From Lagopus muta (taxonomy: Eukaryota; Chordata; Aves; Galliformes; Phasianidae): 64,000 nt of DNA. The translations under genes were made by a program, and so were the position numbers. The stretch is taken from positions 558,001 through 622,000 of the forward strand of contig NC_064443.1 in assembly GCF_023343835.1 (NCBI RefSeq), read 5' to 3'. The notes below the pieces were generated by a model. It searched no databases. It was not told where the DNA came from and worked only from the letters and a program-made list of their open reading frames with translations. Positions 24,497 to 37,622 of this stretch are shown here, piece after piece (position 1 is the stretch's first letter; each line of letters starts with the position of its first letter).

Positions 24497-24512
24497 TATT
24501 TATTTATTTATT
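24497..24512 (+). promoter_or_regulatory. CISH: AU-rich mRNA decay element in CISH 3' UTR
   Basis: Overlapping TATTTATTTATTTATT units, followed by a G-rich run, lie about 1 kb after the stop codon. Clusters of ATTTA bind TTP/HuR-type proteins in many cytokine-response mRNAs. TTP is itself controlled by the p38-MK2/MK3 pathway, so the neighbouring kinase could in principle act on this message; that link is inference. Confidence 0.55.
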
Positions 24513-25748
24513 GGGGGGGTAACAAGTGACGTGCAGCTCAGCAGGAAGAGCCATCCTTCTGCCCTGCTCTGCCACTGCTAGCACCATTCCTGAGCCCTGC
24601 GGCTCCCATCAGAGCCGTGTTCTAGCGCGCGCTGGAAACCACGTTTAACTTCTTTCTCTGCCAAGGTCCAGACCTCTCTTCCCCCTTTTTCAGACTTGCA
24701 TGTTTGCTATCTTTAAATAGATGTTCTGCTCTGGATTTACTTCTTGGAGCCCATCCTTTTCATGCCCCTTGGAATGAGGCACAGTGGCTTTCTGCAGCTC
24801 TTTGCAAGGAGGCTTAGGGCAGCTGGGCTCTGCCCTCAGATGAGATGGAGCTCCTTCTCCTTCATTCCACAATCCCATTTCTTCCCAGCCTGTAAGAGCC
24901 ACATCAAGCTCAAGGCTTTATGCACAGGACTAGAGAAATTGTTGCTTCTTTTGCTCCTATAAGACTCTATAATTTTGTCAAACTTGAAGCAATGTTAAGG
25001 GTTCCTCGCTCATCCCTCCCTGGACCTCTCTGAGGCTCTGTAAATTATTAGAGACAAATGCCAACTATCTCTGAGAACTGAAAGGGGAGGTGAGAAAGGA
25101 TGGGACAGTGACCCAGGAGACAAGTTCAAAAAACAGGTGGAGTTTTTTCCACCCTAAGTGAAAGTTGCCCAAAGGGCCAATATGCCCCAGTGTGCTCAGT
25201 CTGTGTCCTTTTTTTTTTTTCCTCCCCACATTTATACAGGTTTGTGCTCTTGCAAGCTTTGTTTTTGATACTTCAATGATTGGCAGTGTGTGATGTCAGG
25301 TTGGCTTTTTATTGTATCCTTCCACTTCGCCCCATATGGCAGCATCCATGGGGAGGCACTGAATGAGAACTTAAAAGGCAAAACAAAAACATTTTTTTTT
25401 AAATAACATAAAACATAAAACCACTGTCAAGGCTTCCTTTTATCCAAACACCTCTCTGCCTGAGGACACTGGGAACAAGGAAACCACAGCTCTGCCAGGA
25501 GCAGCAGTGATCTCAGGAAGCCCACATGGCTTAGCCACAGCCTACATCTGTACAGCACACATTACAAAGAACGGGCAAGTCATTCAGCTCTCCAAAACCT
25601 CCTACCTACTTGATCTTTCCTCTGCTGGGGTAATGGGGAAACCAAGCTCGAAGGTTTGACCTCATTGCCCCAGGAGAGTGCAGCTGAGTGGGTAGAAGTG
25701 TGTAAGGAGAAGGAAGGGCTGGTTAACCGCCAGCAGGTGCTGAGCTGG

Positions 25749-25850
25749 GGGTTGTAAGCTCATCTGGGCAGGGACCACCTCCGTTATCTGTATCACATCT
25801 AGCACAATAGGGTTCTCTAGGTGCTACTTCAATACAAGGAATAAACAATA
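25749..25850 (+). repeat. Ancient interspersed repeat tail, possible source of the CISH poly(A) signal
   Basis: The order of motifs (TTGTAAGCTC, GGGCAGGGACCA, a TCTGTAT stretch, CTAGCACAATAGGG, CTAGGTGCTAC, AATACAA, then AATAAA) resembles an old amniote SINE or LINE tail that I recall as common in turtle and crocodilian genomes. The family name is uncertain. It ends with the hexamer at 25840. Confidence 0.55.
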
Positions 25851-25924
25851 CAGTTACTCCAAAAGTCAGTTTCTTCTATCTTGAACAGTTTGTTTAAATT
25901 CACTTGACTTGGATTTTCAATAAA
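25840..25924 (+). terminator. CISH: Two poly(A) signals of CISH
   Basis: AATAAA occurs at 25840-25845 and again at 25919-25924, the second followed by TTTTAAATATATTTT, a U-rich downstream context. These are the first canonical hexamers noticed after the CISH stop codon. Confidence 0.6.
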
Positions 25925-28470
25925 CGTTTTAAATATATTTTAAAGCCACTCAGCGTGTAAATCTTTGGTGAGATCCAGATGGATGAGTGCCTTTGCTAGT
26001 CACAGAGATCCTCCCTGGGGAGGCTGGGCAGTCTTGCCCATTTCTTTTAAACAGCCAAAAGGGAAAAAGCCCTTCAGAGTTGTCAGCAGCGTGGCCTGGG
26101 TTCCACTGCACACAGCCAGGCAGCAGCAGACCCTGAGTCCCACCTCACCCAGGGCCGGAGGAACGTTGTTTAAGGATGTAGAAAAAGAAAGGGATGATTT
26201 TTGTATTGCTTCTGCATGCCATAGAAAACCATTACAATCTAGGGGAAAGGAGATGGAACGTAGCTGGAAGTTTGGTAACTTGTTTACAGCAGGCTTGATA
26301 TTGGCCTCAAAGAAAAATTCTGCTCATGGGGGTGTTGAAAGAGGAGCTCAGAAAGCACAGACCCGCTCTGGATGAAGGCTGATGGCTCCAGCTTCCTGCC
26401 CTCGTCCTGAGGCCCCCCATCTGCCCCACCGTGGGCAGACATGGGCCACACACCAGGGAACCCTCAGCTGGCATGGGCTCCACTGCACACTTGTCTCCCA
26501 TGGGCACAGAAATCAAAACATGCTCAGAAAAAGAAACCCACAACCTCAATTAGACCCTTCCATTATTCTAATGCACCAGTTCCAAGGCTTGGCGCTGTGC
26601 TGGAAGGTGTTCCTAAGCACCTGCTGCTCTTTGTGTGCTGGTCATGGGGCTGCCAAACACCAGCAATCAACGTTTCAGACCTTCACCAGTGGGTTTCCAT
26701 TGCACACCAGCCAGGAAACTGGCAACGGAATGTTCTGCTTACGGTTAAGTTGTGAAAAACAACCACATCCCTCCTGTTTTATGGGAAAAAAAAGAAAAGG
26801 GATGTGGAAGGAGTAAAATACTGAAAAAGTGGAAAAACAGAAATAAAAGAAAAGCTGCATCCACTTTCAGAAGGGAACTTGGAAAACCCTGGGAAATACT
26901 GATACATTACTAAGTACTTTCCTTGTCTCTTAGCTGGGCTGAACTTTTCCCATAGCTGCACACACAAAACCCTGCTGTTCCCTTTCCACAGAAGTGATGG
27001 GCATGAGTCAAGCCAGCACAGCACAGCAATCACACATTATCTTAATGACTCCCACTCCTGTATCTTCAGCACATTTCCTGAGAGCAAGCAAATTCACGTT
27101 CTGAGAACTCCTGTCCCAAACATAGGAACTGACCTCATCTTTTACAGTGCAGATCCACAGAGCAGGAGCATTTATGGCTGACCCACATTGCAGCTGAAAT
27201 CCCGCACAGCACCTCTCTTGGGGACACCTTTCAGTTTGCTGAGGCACAGTAGTACAGCTGGGCTGAACTCCCTCATTCTGCAGGTTCTGACGGCAGAGAG
27301 ACACACAGACATGGAGCCTTCCTTGAGAAGCAGACTGACACAATAGGGAACAGGAAGCCCAGTCCATGACCAAAGCCACACTACCGTGGCTCCCTGCCAG
27401 AGCAGAAATACCCTGCAGGCACATATGGTAACATTTTCTGCCTTAAAAAATCACCATTTTAGAACAGCAACTCGTGGAAGGGGAAAATAACCTGCTGATG
27501 TGCACATGATCCTTTCCTCTCAGATTTGCTAAAATCCCTCTCCTCTCCACAGATCCTCTCAGGAGCATGACTTCCCTTCACCCAGGGCAGATGAGCTAGC
27601 AGGGACGGGAGCGTGTTTCAGCCTCTTACAACAGGCACAGCCAGGTGTATTACAGCAGTCATATCATTACATGGCACTTCCAGTCCAAATTCCACTGTCG
27701 GTCTCATCTCATGCATTACCTATGCAATTACATATATAATTGAAATTAACTGGGCAGTGGATGTGTGACTCTTCAGCTCTGTCCAGTCATGCTCTCATGT
27801 TCGAATCTGCCCGGATCCACTTAATCACGGACCTCCTTTGTCCCCTGCCGACGCTGCTGGAACATGTGCAGTGCTCCTGGAAGGATGAACCATCCCAGCC
27901 CTCCGCTCACCACAGGGCTGCAGCATGGGGCAAAGCTCTGTCTGAGAATGTGGACCTATGAGGTTAATGCTGCCTCGTGCAAGCCCCACTTTGATGCTCC
28001 ACTTATGTTGCTGCAAAGCACAGTGGTTGCGTGGCTTGTGCTACACGCTGCTCAGTGAGCAGGGAAAGCAGCCCTGGGGGGTGAGCCTGGCGCTGCAGCA
28101 TCAGCCAGGCGGCCGTCATCACCTCTGCATACAGCAAAATCTGGCCTGAAGGAAAATGACAAACAGGGCTAGGAACAAAAGGAGCCTAGAGGCTCTCAGT
28201 AGTGGTATGGCATAGACTGGTGAGTGTATGCAAACATTTTAGCAAGAATTAGGGTTTGTTTGTTTTTCAGTTGGGAAAGAAAAAAAAAAAAAAGAGTATA
28301 TTGTTTAGAGGAAGTCACTGAAAGGCAAAATGTAGACATGACCAAAGGAAAGTCATTCCTACAGTTTCACTATCTGTCTGGGCAAACTATGAATAAGGTT
28401 CCTGTAAGGAAAACACAGTTTGGATCTTAATGCAATCATTTGGAGGGCTTATTGGTTCTGAAAGGGATAG

Positions 28471-28637
28471 GAATAGAATCATAGAATCCTTAGAGTTGGA
28501 AAGGATCTTCACAGGTCATCTAGTCCAACTCCCTCGCAATGAGCAGGGATGTGCACAGCTCCATTGGGTTGCTCAGAGCCTTGTCCAGCCTGGCCTTCAA
28601 AGTTTCCAGGGACGGTGCACCCACCACATCTCTGCGT
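28471..28637 (-). repeat. CR1 LINE 3' fragment
   Basis: The inverted tail AATAGAATCATAGAATCCTT is followed by AGAGTTGGAAAGGATCTTCA, CATCTAGTCCAACTCCC and GTCCAGCCTGGCC, the standard order of the CR1 3' end in complement. Confidence 0.9.
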
Positions 28638-30020
28638 GTTTACAACAAAGCTTCAGCACTTCAGCTGGTATTTGTTAAAAATGAAGACAAAACTTGATCA
28701 AAAAGGAAAATTTTACTGCAAACCACCAGGGTTCAGTCCTCACGCTCTCCTAATCCTCTGGTATCTGTTGCAGTGGGAGACACTTTGCAGTTAGCTCTTC
28801 AAGTCAGCTCCATGAGGAGCTCATCGTGCATTCCTTCAAAATCACCATCTGAGTAGCTCAGATACAGTAAAAAGCAGCTGGCAGAGCAAGCAGCTCGTCC
28901 CAGAAGAAGAGGGACCCATTGGGACTGCTTCAATCTGACAGAGCGTGCCGGGTTTGTAGAAAAGAGCTTTCCTTTTGGGGACAGGAGCACTTTTCTGCTC
29001 TTCTATCTCAGCTCTAACTGGCAAGGTTTTTTCCTGAAGCACCTTTACTTCCTGACTGTTGTATAACTGTACTTTGCAGCAGCTCAAATTTGAGTTGTGA
29101 ACATGAATATGACGCCAGTTATTGTAAAAATAGGTATTAAGTGACTGCTCTACTTTGGAAAGGCATTTGCTCTATTGTACACCGCGCAACTACAGCAACA
29201 ATAAAACCCTGAAATAATATTGGCTACTGAAGTATTAGCTTGCTCAAACATACAATCAGAGACGTGAGACGTGGTATTTTCTCAGAAATTTCTGGTGTAA
29301 CTTTGCCAGACAGAAGGACCTGAGATGAGCTGGTCAACCAAATCCCAGCAGTGGAGCACAGCCAGCCTTGGCCTGCAGCCTGGCAGCCTGCACAGCCCAG
29401 CCACGGGACTGCCTGGATCCAGGAGGTGCTGCAGCAATCCTGACTGCAGCTCTTGGCAAAGCGCTGCTCTGACTGATGCCCTGCCTGTGAAACCTGCAAC
29501 ACAAAATGGGCTAAATCCAGGCTCACTTCTCATGGGGTGCAAGGGGAGTTCACTTACTCCAGGGCTGAATTTGGCCCATTTAATACTCTGGGTTTTACAG
29601 ACAAGGGTTTAATCCCTGGTGTAGTATGGCATTAGAGGAAGGCCATTGTACAGGAAACAACACAGAAGAGCAGTTTATGTCATACAAGGAAAGCCTTCCT
29701 TCTCGCAGTGCCCCATCACTGTGCACAAATTCTAGCCCAAGTGTTTATTCCTGGAAAGCAAAAAGAAAGCTTGTTGTACAATTAACTTCTGGCTTCTCCT
29801 GAATTCACCTGCAACTATATCAATCAGTAACCCTGCAGCTCCAGTTTGGATCTAACCATTAGTCCATGGAAAACCAGGCAGACAAAGCTGGACCCATTTC
29901 AGTGATCTCCTTTCACAGTGGCTAACACCAAGCTTTTGGAGATGGCAACTCCTAAACAACATATTTGAGTTATGTTTTTGACAAAGTGACAACAAGATAT
30001 AGCACCAAGCTCTGGGACTG

Positions 30021-30184
30021 CCCATCCCATCCCATCCCATCCCATCCCATCCCATCCCATCCCATCCCATCCCATCCCATCCCATCCCATCCTCATCCCT
30101 TCCCACATCATCCCATCCTGCCCCATCCCTTCCTGTTCCGCCCTGCCCCGTCCCATCTCATCCTGCTCCATCCCACCCCACCAT
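30021..30184. repeat. (CCCAT)n pentanucleotide repeat, 14 perfect copies plus decayed flank
   Basis: Positions 30021-30090 are 14 perfect CCCAT units; related but diverged units continue to about 30184. The minus strand reads ATGGG repeated, with GGG runs two bases apart, a strong quadruplex-forming pattern. Frames across it encode Met-Gly-Trp-Asp type repeats that are not genes. Confidence 0.96.
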
Positions 30185-32511
30185 CTCTTGCTGTTTATTC
30201 TTCATAAACTTGCTCAGTGCACACCAACAGAGAGATTTATGAGCTGATCAGAGGGAGAGCAAATTCTTTAATGTCAGGACTTTCTCTTCCTCAGAACAGC
30301 AATATGGTTTGAAATCTAGTTTACAGAAAGCAGAGCTGTGTTTATACTTGTCAGAAGTTACCCAACTTGGCAACAGTTCTTCCCATCATGCAAATGTCAT
30401 AGCAGTCATTGCCAAATGCTGCAGAGGCAGAGTTCAAATCACTACTTCCAAGCCTGTAAATATTCTGAAGAAACATGTTGCACAGTGTACATGCTATGCG
30501 TTTGCACACGCCTGAAATGGCTAAGCAGTCATAAAAGGAGCTTTATGATTAAAATGTAAATTTGGAAAAGCCTAAACTTGACCTAGGATTATTTTCAGGG
30601 AACTTTGTTGAAAATCTCTGCTACGTTTTGAAAATACCTCCTTCTCTTCAAAACTTTTGGTTTTTACAGTGCTCCTATTTCTCCTAAGACTCTGTGCAGT
30701 TGACCCTCCTTGAACTCCTTTCCCCCAGCCCTGCACTATGAAAACTGAGAGGCAGTGGGCAGCTTTGGAAGGAGCACAGCCCTGCAGGAGTGCTGCATCA
30801 GCTGAGTGGACAGCAGCTGGGGCCAACATGGGGCCCCACTATTGCTTTCCTTTCCGAGAACACTGGAGATTGAAGGCTTCCCTGCAAATGCAAAACCTTT
30901 TCCTGCTGACCGAACTTGCTGGGGTTGCTGTGACCTGCCAGGCTGCTGACTCGGGGGATGAACACACAGCAGATCAAGCAGAGTGTGCAAATGTCACAGC
31001 GCCTCTATGCTTGGGATCTGAAAGCTAGCAGGGAGAAAGGGCTTGGTTGCTAAGTTAGCAGGGAAACACTGCTGCAAAAGCCATTGAGTCTGGTACACTG
31101 TGAGATGCTGAGCTTTTCCCTTTCCAGCTAGAGCACCCTGATGACACAAAGTGGAGAGTTTCACTGCTGCTGCCCTGGCCTGTTTGAAATTCTGCCCATC
31201 TCTCTCCATCCCCAGCTCCTCCTGCCTGGCCCATGGGTTACATTTTCCTTTGGGCCCAGCATCTCTCTAATGACCATCTCCTCTGGAACAGCTCTTCCTA
31301 GAGGGACTCTGAAAGAAAAGCAGTACTCCTGTCAACAAGCTCCTCAACCAAGGACAACCCTCTTCCTGGGAGTCAAAACACTCTCTTCTTACATCTGGGG
31401 CAAGGGAAAGAGGCACCTGTCAAAGGGGTTGTTTCTTACTCCTCTCTTCTCACTCTGCCAGCAGCAACAGCACTGCTCTTCTGCCTGTTGCTCAGGTGGA
31501 TCAAAAACCCCAAAGGCTTTCAGTACTTGCTATACATCCTATTACTAGTACTTGTTATACATCCTATAATGAGCCCTATACCCACCGTCACTAATTCCTC
31601 CAGGAGCAGAAACTGAAAGTTCTCAAAGCTCTCCCTGAAGTTACTGACAAACAAATGGGTTAATGAGAAGGGAATGTGTTACTGGCTGATTCCAGGTAGC
31701 CAGCTATCTCATGTGCCAACCTAACAAATACAAGATGACGTAGCTAGCAGAGGTCAACACTCCTCATAGGGTTTACCTTGACCAGCTACAGAGAAAAGTA
31801 TTTCCTGTGCCTTGCTGTTTCACTGTGTTTGCTTTCAAAGGAGGACACTTCAAAAGGCAGTACTTCAGGAAATCAAAGTAAAAAGGAATTGGGTTTTTTT
31901 CACACTTGCCCTTAAGCATTCCTGTGGCTGGTTTAATCAGCAGTGCAGTGCTCTTCTGGATGCAGTCAGTGATTAAAGCCCACAGAGAACACTGATTTCT
32001 CACGTAGCTTCCACCTTCCAGAGACAGCATTTTGATGCAAAAGGAAAGGAAGCCAAATGAGATGTACATGTTGTGGTATAAGCCGGAGGAAAAGCAGAAC
32101 CAGCTGCTGAATCCTGGGATCAGCATGCATTCCGAGATGAACAACTGTCCTGGTTTAGTCAATAATCAACAAGAAATGTGCTAGGAATCTGTATGGACAC
32201 AAACTTCTCAGCTGCCTCCCTGTCTGGAAAGAACCATAGCTGTGCTATTTTTCTAAAAAAGAAAAGGCACTGGAATATGAGCAAACCCACACAGAGCTGA
32301 AGCAAATACAGGCAGTATAGCAGAATGGAAAGGCATCAGCAATCTGCATAGGGAAGTGTCTGGGTTAAAAATAAAATGAAATCTGATGTTTGAATTCTAG
32401 TAGCTTTTTTTTTTTTCAGCTGTAGAGCAGCTGTAATCTCTCTCAGTGGAACAATGTACACATTCAGAGAACACTGGGAAAACTGGCAGATAAGTTTCCT
32501 CTTTTGTTCCT

Positions 32512-32706
32512 TAGGCAGCAATGTCAGGCTGCCCAGAGAGGCTGTGATGCCCTGTCCCTGGAGGTGTTCAAGGCCAGGTTGGACGGGGCCCTGGGCAGCC
32601 TGGTCTGATATTAAATGGGGAGGTTGGTGGCCCTGCATGTGGCAGGAGGTTGGAGATTCATGATCCTTGAGGTCCCTTCCAACCCTGGCCATTCTGTGAT
32701 TCCGTG
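32512..32706 (+). repeat. CR1 LINE 3' end
   Basis: AGGCTGCCCAGAGAGGCTGT, GGAGGTGTTCAAGGCCAGGT, TGGACGGGGCCCTGGGCAGC, TGATCCTTGAGGTCCCTTCC and a tail of ATTCTGTGATTCCGTGA occur in CR1 order on the plus strand. Confidence 0.92.
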
Positions 32707-35700
32707 ACTTTGTGTGTCCTCTCCATGGCTGCTGCGCATCTGCTGTGGACCAGGAACCAGGGGGCTGAGGACACGAGGGCTGAGCGTGCGTCTCCTCCAT
32801 GGTGCCTGACAGAAGTGACAGGAGCTGTGCTCATGTCCTTCCTCCCTTCTGCTCCCAGTGCTGGTGATCTGCTCTCACATCACCAGAAAATATCTCAGCC
32901 ATACAGGATTACCATCCGTGGTGACTGGCCTGACCTCAAGACACACAAAGACAGCCACAAAATGCAGCAGCCCAGGTTCGAGTGGGCCTATTAAAAGGCA
33001 CTTCAAACCCTACACAGTTACCCAAGTAACAATTTAACATTTGTTTTAAAATGACAGCTCTTCTGCAGAAAGTAGGTCATTCCTTCAACATCAAATTCAA
33101 AACAGACAGACCATGGCTGTGTTCATTTAAACCAGTTATTCTGGTTATTGGGCACTTCCCATTGCTATCTTAAGCTGAAAGCAACCCTCTGTGTCTTACC
33201 AGCACCCAGTGAGGCAGCGGAGATGCTCAGATCTGCCCAGGCTGTGTCACTGGGTATGGAACGGGTGCCCATGGAGGCCTGGGGAGGGGACCATGGGTGG
33301 GGGTCCCCCAGTGCTCTGCCAGCACAGCCCTCACTGAGAGCTTGGGCAGGAGCCTCCTGCCGGGCAGCGTCCTTCAGGAGTGGGCAAGATTCCTGGATGC
33401 AACATGGACACGGGCCCTACCCAAGTCTGAAGAGTCTCCTGCAGCGCAGCTAGAAAGCAACCTCTAGCAGTTCTGGGGAAAGCAACACACAGAGGGGCCG
33501 GCTCCTGGCGCTGCCCCCGCTGAGGTCAAGCCCACACCAGCGCACTCAGTAGGCACTAAGGCAGGCAGGCCCAAAGCCACCCTGTACAGAGGTGGCTCGC
33601 CGGCGCCATGGGAGCTGGCGGGGATGGCGCATGCACAGCTGGGTGAGGCAGGAGGCACGGCGGCTCACCTCCATCCCCGCTCCCGTCTCTGGGGAACAGC
33701 TGTGCAACCTCACACGGAGAAATAAACCATTTGCCAAGGCCCTGCCAGCCCAGGAGCCAGAGTGGCCTCTCGGGCCCGCACCCATGAGGTCTTCCCTCAG
33801 CCTTCTCCTCCCAGCAGGGCTGGCCGGGGCTGAGCCTTCCCACCCAGCATCCCCAGCCTGCACCTTGCTGCTGGCAGGGAGCAGGTGTGCTGAGCAGATA
33901 ATGAGCTTTTCATGGAAAGTTGGATTCTGCTGCTATTAACATCCCGGTGACACCCTCCTGACAGCCAACACCTACTGCACACTGCTCGCATGGCTGGAGA
34001 CAAGTGAGATGATCCGTTTAGAAAGAAACTGGCTACAAAGGAGCATTTCCCCCTGCTGTCTTCATACAATGTATCTGATTAGTTTCATTTCCCTGCCCTT
34101 AAATGTCAAGTGCCTCTGTTGGAGATACAGTTTATTGTTCGTGTCTCCAAAGCCGGTTGCAGCAGGCCAGGGAAGCAGGGGAGAGGAATGCTTTCACGGT
34201 GCTTCTCCACCTGGAGCGGCATTTTGCTCCTCCTCGGATCGGTGCAGCAATACCTTCATACCAGACCTCAGACTTGGCTTCCCTCTCACCTGGTGGGCAC
34301 AGGGCCCAGCTGAACCACTGAGCCATGACAGGGCTCATGGCCACAGCGCTGTGGGGATGGCACTGCACAAGGGGGGCTTTGATGGGGGCACGGAGGAGCC
34401 TCCGGCACATGGCCAGCAGCCAGCACAGCGCCAGCCTGCGTGCTGACCCCTGCTGCAGCCTGGCTCCTGAGTACAGAGAGCTGGAGCAGAACGCTCTGAG
34501 GTCAGCTGCCATCCTGCTGCCCCGTGCATGGCAACCCCTCGCACACGGCCGGGCATGTGTGTCCCCAAGCACCAAAACAGAAGGCCCTTCCCCTGCGCTC
34601 ATGCCTTGGGCTGCACAGCCCAGCAAGCTGGGGCAGAAAGAGGCTTCTAGATCATTCCTTGCCACTGCTACTTCATTTCCAGATTGCAGCAGAGCAGATT
34701 TCTCATTCAATTCTGATTCCCTTAGGCCCTCACCATAAGGTCTGTGGTAGTATTTTCTCTCTCTTCCCTACACTAGGCAGAAGACATCTGTTCTGATAAA
34801 AGAAGATAGGAGCTCGAAGCAACTCTGTAAGTAGCAGAGTGCGTGTAGGAAGACAACAAGCCCAAAAATTGAGTGTGTGTGTGATCCCAAATCCCAAAAG
34901 CTGAGTGTGTCACAGAGCAAGGGACAAACACACAGATCTGCAATAGTGAAATCTGCAACTCAAGGTTTGTTCCTTAGAAGCAGACCTGCAAGTACAGCGC
35001 AAGTAAACCAGTGAAAGAAAACATGAAGTAAATGGAGTGGAATCCAGAAGTAAAAAGCCATAATGTAAGCAAGACATGCATATGTCCTCTGCTGAGCTTC
35101 CGGGTCTCAGCAGCACTGAGGACACTGCAGGTACCGCAGGCAGCACCGACGCCCTCCTGGGGACCGATGTGGCTGAGGCTGAGCGGCTGCAAGACAGCAG
35201 CCGGCTCAGGGCCGTGCTGTGTCGACCCCCCCGCTGCAGTTCTGCAGGAGGCCCAGCGCTCCCCGGGGTCATTTCACTGTGCTTCGGCTCTTCCAGGAAC
35301 TCTGAGTGCTGACAGCCGTCCCTCCTCCGCCCGGTGCCACTCTCGTGCTGGAGGAGGCTGTTCTAAGGATGCTAATTGAGCACTTCTTATTAAAAGGAAA
35401 GGAAAAAAAAAAAAAACCCTTTGCTCTATGAGCAGGGCACTAGGCATGGAAGCAGCTGCAAGTGTTCAGGGAACTGATGATGCTGCTGTATGTCCCTGTG
35501 CCAGGACAGGATGCAGAACTGTGCCCACACTCCTGGCTGTGGGAGCTGCCCATCATCTGGAGCTGCAGCACGCTGTGACTCTCAGTCCTCTCAGATAAAT
35601 AGAAATGCAGTGATACACCACAGTTATTTATAGTAATTGGCTTTCTGCAGAATTTTCATCCAAAGTTTTCTAAAGGCTTTATGTAAATGTGCCAAGTTCA

Positions 35701-36042
35701 GCACAGGTGTTAATTTTATCACGACTAGAACTTATCCTTAATCTAAATATTGATGCATGAGTCACTAAGGGATGTATAGAATTGCTTCATACAGCTCCAT
35801 CCACAAAACAAAGCTGGTGATTCACTCCCAGGCAGTACCTCAAGCTACAGTCTGGAAATGGAAGAACAGAAGTGCTCACATGTCATTTAGAGAGGTGAAA
35901 GAGACAATCTATAAACATGGCCAGGCAGGATGCCGATACAGTTGCTCATTTCTCCAGTGTATTGCCTTGAGCTCCTTGCCTATAAGAGCACATCTTCTTT
36001 CCACCTGAGCAGATGACTTCTGATCCTGGGCAAGGTGAAGTA

Positions 36043-36268
36043 TCATCAAATCATAGATTACCTCTAAGGTAATCTAGCTCAACCATCCACCTACGACCAA
36101 TGCTGCCCACTAAACCACATTCCTTAGCATCATATCTACCTGTTTGTTGAACACCTCCAGGAGTGGTGACACTGCTACCTCCTCTGACAGCCCATTCCAG
36201 TGCCTGATCACTCTTTTGGAGAAGAAATTATTCCTAATATCCAACCTGAACCTCTCCTGGAGCAACTC
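36043..36268 (-). repeat. CR1 LINE 3' fragment
   Basis: The complement of the CR1 tail (AAATCATAGATTACC) is followed by CTCAACCATCCACC, TGAACACCTCCAGGAGTGGT and TTATTCCTAATATCCAACCT. It is moderately diverged. Confidence 0.85.
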
Positions 36269-36873
36269 AAACACAACTCAAAAGGCCAACAATCACTGAG
36301 TCAAAAGATGAAAGGGGTTGAGACATCTTCATTGTCTCCTTGTAACCTTCTACTTATAGGAGTAAATTCACACGCAGGTGAGTGTAACTGCCCAATTCAT
36401 GAATTCTACCCAAATTTTTCTAGCAACTAAAGCTAGAAAAAATCTCAAATATTTGTAAATACTGGGGATTCCTTGTAAGCAGGAATCATCATGGACTGCA
36501 GACGTGGCTGCTCTCTCCATGAAGACCTGGGAGCAGGGAAGTGGAGCACAGAGCAGTTGCTCTCATTGCAGCAGATGCTCCAGTTGCAGGCAGCACAGCC
36601 ACTGCTCAGCAGAGCACCATGCATTCCTGCTGCAGAGTATGTCCATATTTCATCTGCAGCCCCCTCCACCTGGACTCACTGCTTTCAGAGCTGGGTTTGC
36701 ACAGCTTTTTTGCTGCTCAAACATCCCCTCTGCACTGAGATGCACCAACAGAAGCTACTGATGCTTTCCTTCAGGAAATGGCCTTGTTCCTCAATCTCTC
36801 ACCTGTCCCTGTTCCCTCCAGCCTTCTCCCAGGCAGTCTCATGCAATAGGAGAATGAGGTAACAAGTGAGAAG

Positions 36874-36875
<2 letters not shown>

Positions 36876-36904
<29 letters not shown>
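36876..36904. repeat. Poly(A) tract of 29
   Basis: An uninterrupted A run without a recognised retroposed body. Confidence 0.95.
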
Positions 36905-37560
36905 GCAGAAGAGATATGTGGTATCAAGAGAGAACTAAGACACTGGCACAAGATTGTGATACAACCATACTGCACTTTGAATGCCTTTGGAAGATTCCAA
37001 TTTGCTGACAAGCAAGAAATCTGCACAAGCTTTCCCCAACACCCACCTGAGAGTCAATTTGGAAGAAAAAGCCACTTCTAATGATAGTGGAAATTTCAGA
37101 TCAGAGATGTGCTTAAGGAAACAGCGAGTCTCACACCTTTTGCACTTGTTCATAGGTCGCTGCAAAGAGACAGGCGCGCTTTGCAAACACTGTGTGTCAA
37201 GAATTCCCATTTCTTTCCAGCTGCTCCAAGCTTCTCACTGAGCCTGCAGATTCCCATGCCTGCCTGCAGGTTACATGGGTTCCAGCAAGTGGGATTTTCC
37301 ATGCAACTCCTGGCATGACAGTGTGGTACAGAGAGTGCCCAGAGGGAGGAAAGGCAGAAGCTGCTTTGAAGTAAGAGCTGACAGAGAATGTGGCATAATT
37401 CAGTTAGCCCAACTGCCAAGCAGAACCAGGCCAAGTTGCAGAGGACGCTCAGTTTCTCAATACCAGGCAGTGCTCATCAACTTGCAAAGGAACTTGCAAG
37501 CTCCAAGACAGGAAATAATTATTCATTTAATGTCTGGAAGGGAGTTTTGTTAACAGGATA

Positions 37561-37622
37561 AAGGAAGATTTGTAGCAAATTTAGTAAGGAAGATTTGTAG
37601 CAAAAAAAAAAAAAAAAAAAAA
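37561..37622. repeat. Tandem 25-bp duplication ending in 21 A
   Basis: The unit starting AAGGAAGATTTGTAGCAAAT occurs at 37561 and again, in part, at 37586, then runs into 21 A (37602-37622). AAGATTTGT appears a third time right after the A-run. Confidence 0.85.

Larger units (their letters stand above)
23503..25945 (+). other. CISH: CISH 3' UTR (extent inferred)
   Basis: No other gene signal occurs before two AATAAA hexamers at 25840-25845 and 25919-25924; no AATAAA was noticed earlier after the stop. Overlapping ATTTA motifs at about 24497-24512 and a TATTTATTT at 23812 are AU-rich elements, which fit a short-lived cytokine-induced mRNA. A TTTTG repeat lies at 23875-23909. The end point is inferred from the signals; shorter forms are possible. 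Confidence 0.6.
25946..36042. other. Intergenic stretch with no recognised gene
   Basis: Downstream of the CISH poly(A) signals I see two CR1 fragments (28471-28637, 32512-32706), the CCCAT repeat (30021-30184) and unique sequence. The block at 33.1-34.7 kb is somewhat GC-rich and gives many overlapping frames (for example 33592-33939 plus and 34132-34710 minus), but none shows a known domain or exon-like splice pattern that I can support. STAT5-type palindromes are at 29748 and 35291. Confidence 0.6.

Noticed and set aside
29852-30207. Open frames encoding repeated Met-Gly-Trp-Asp and Pro-Ser-His-Pro units
   Set aside because: Direct translation of the CCCAT microsatellite.
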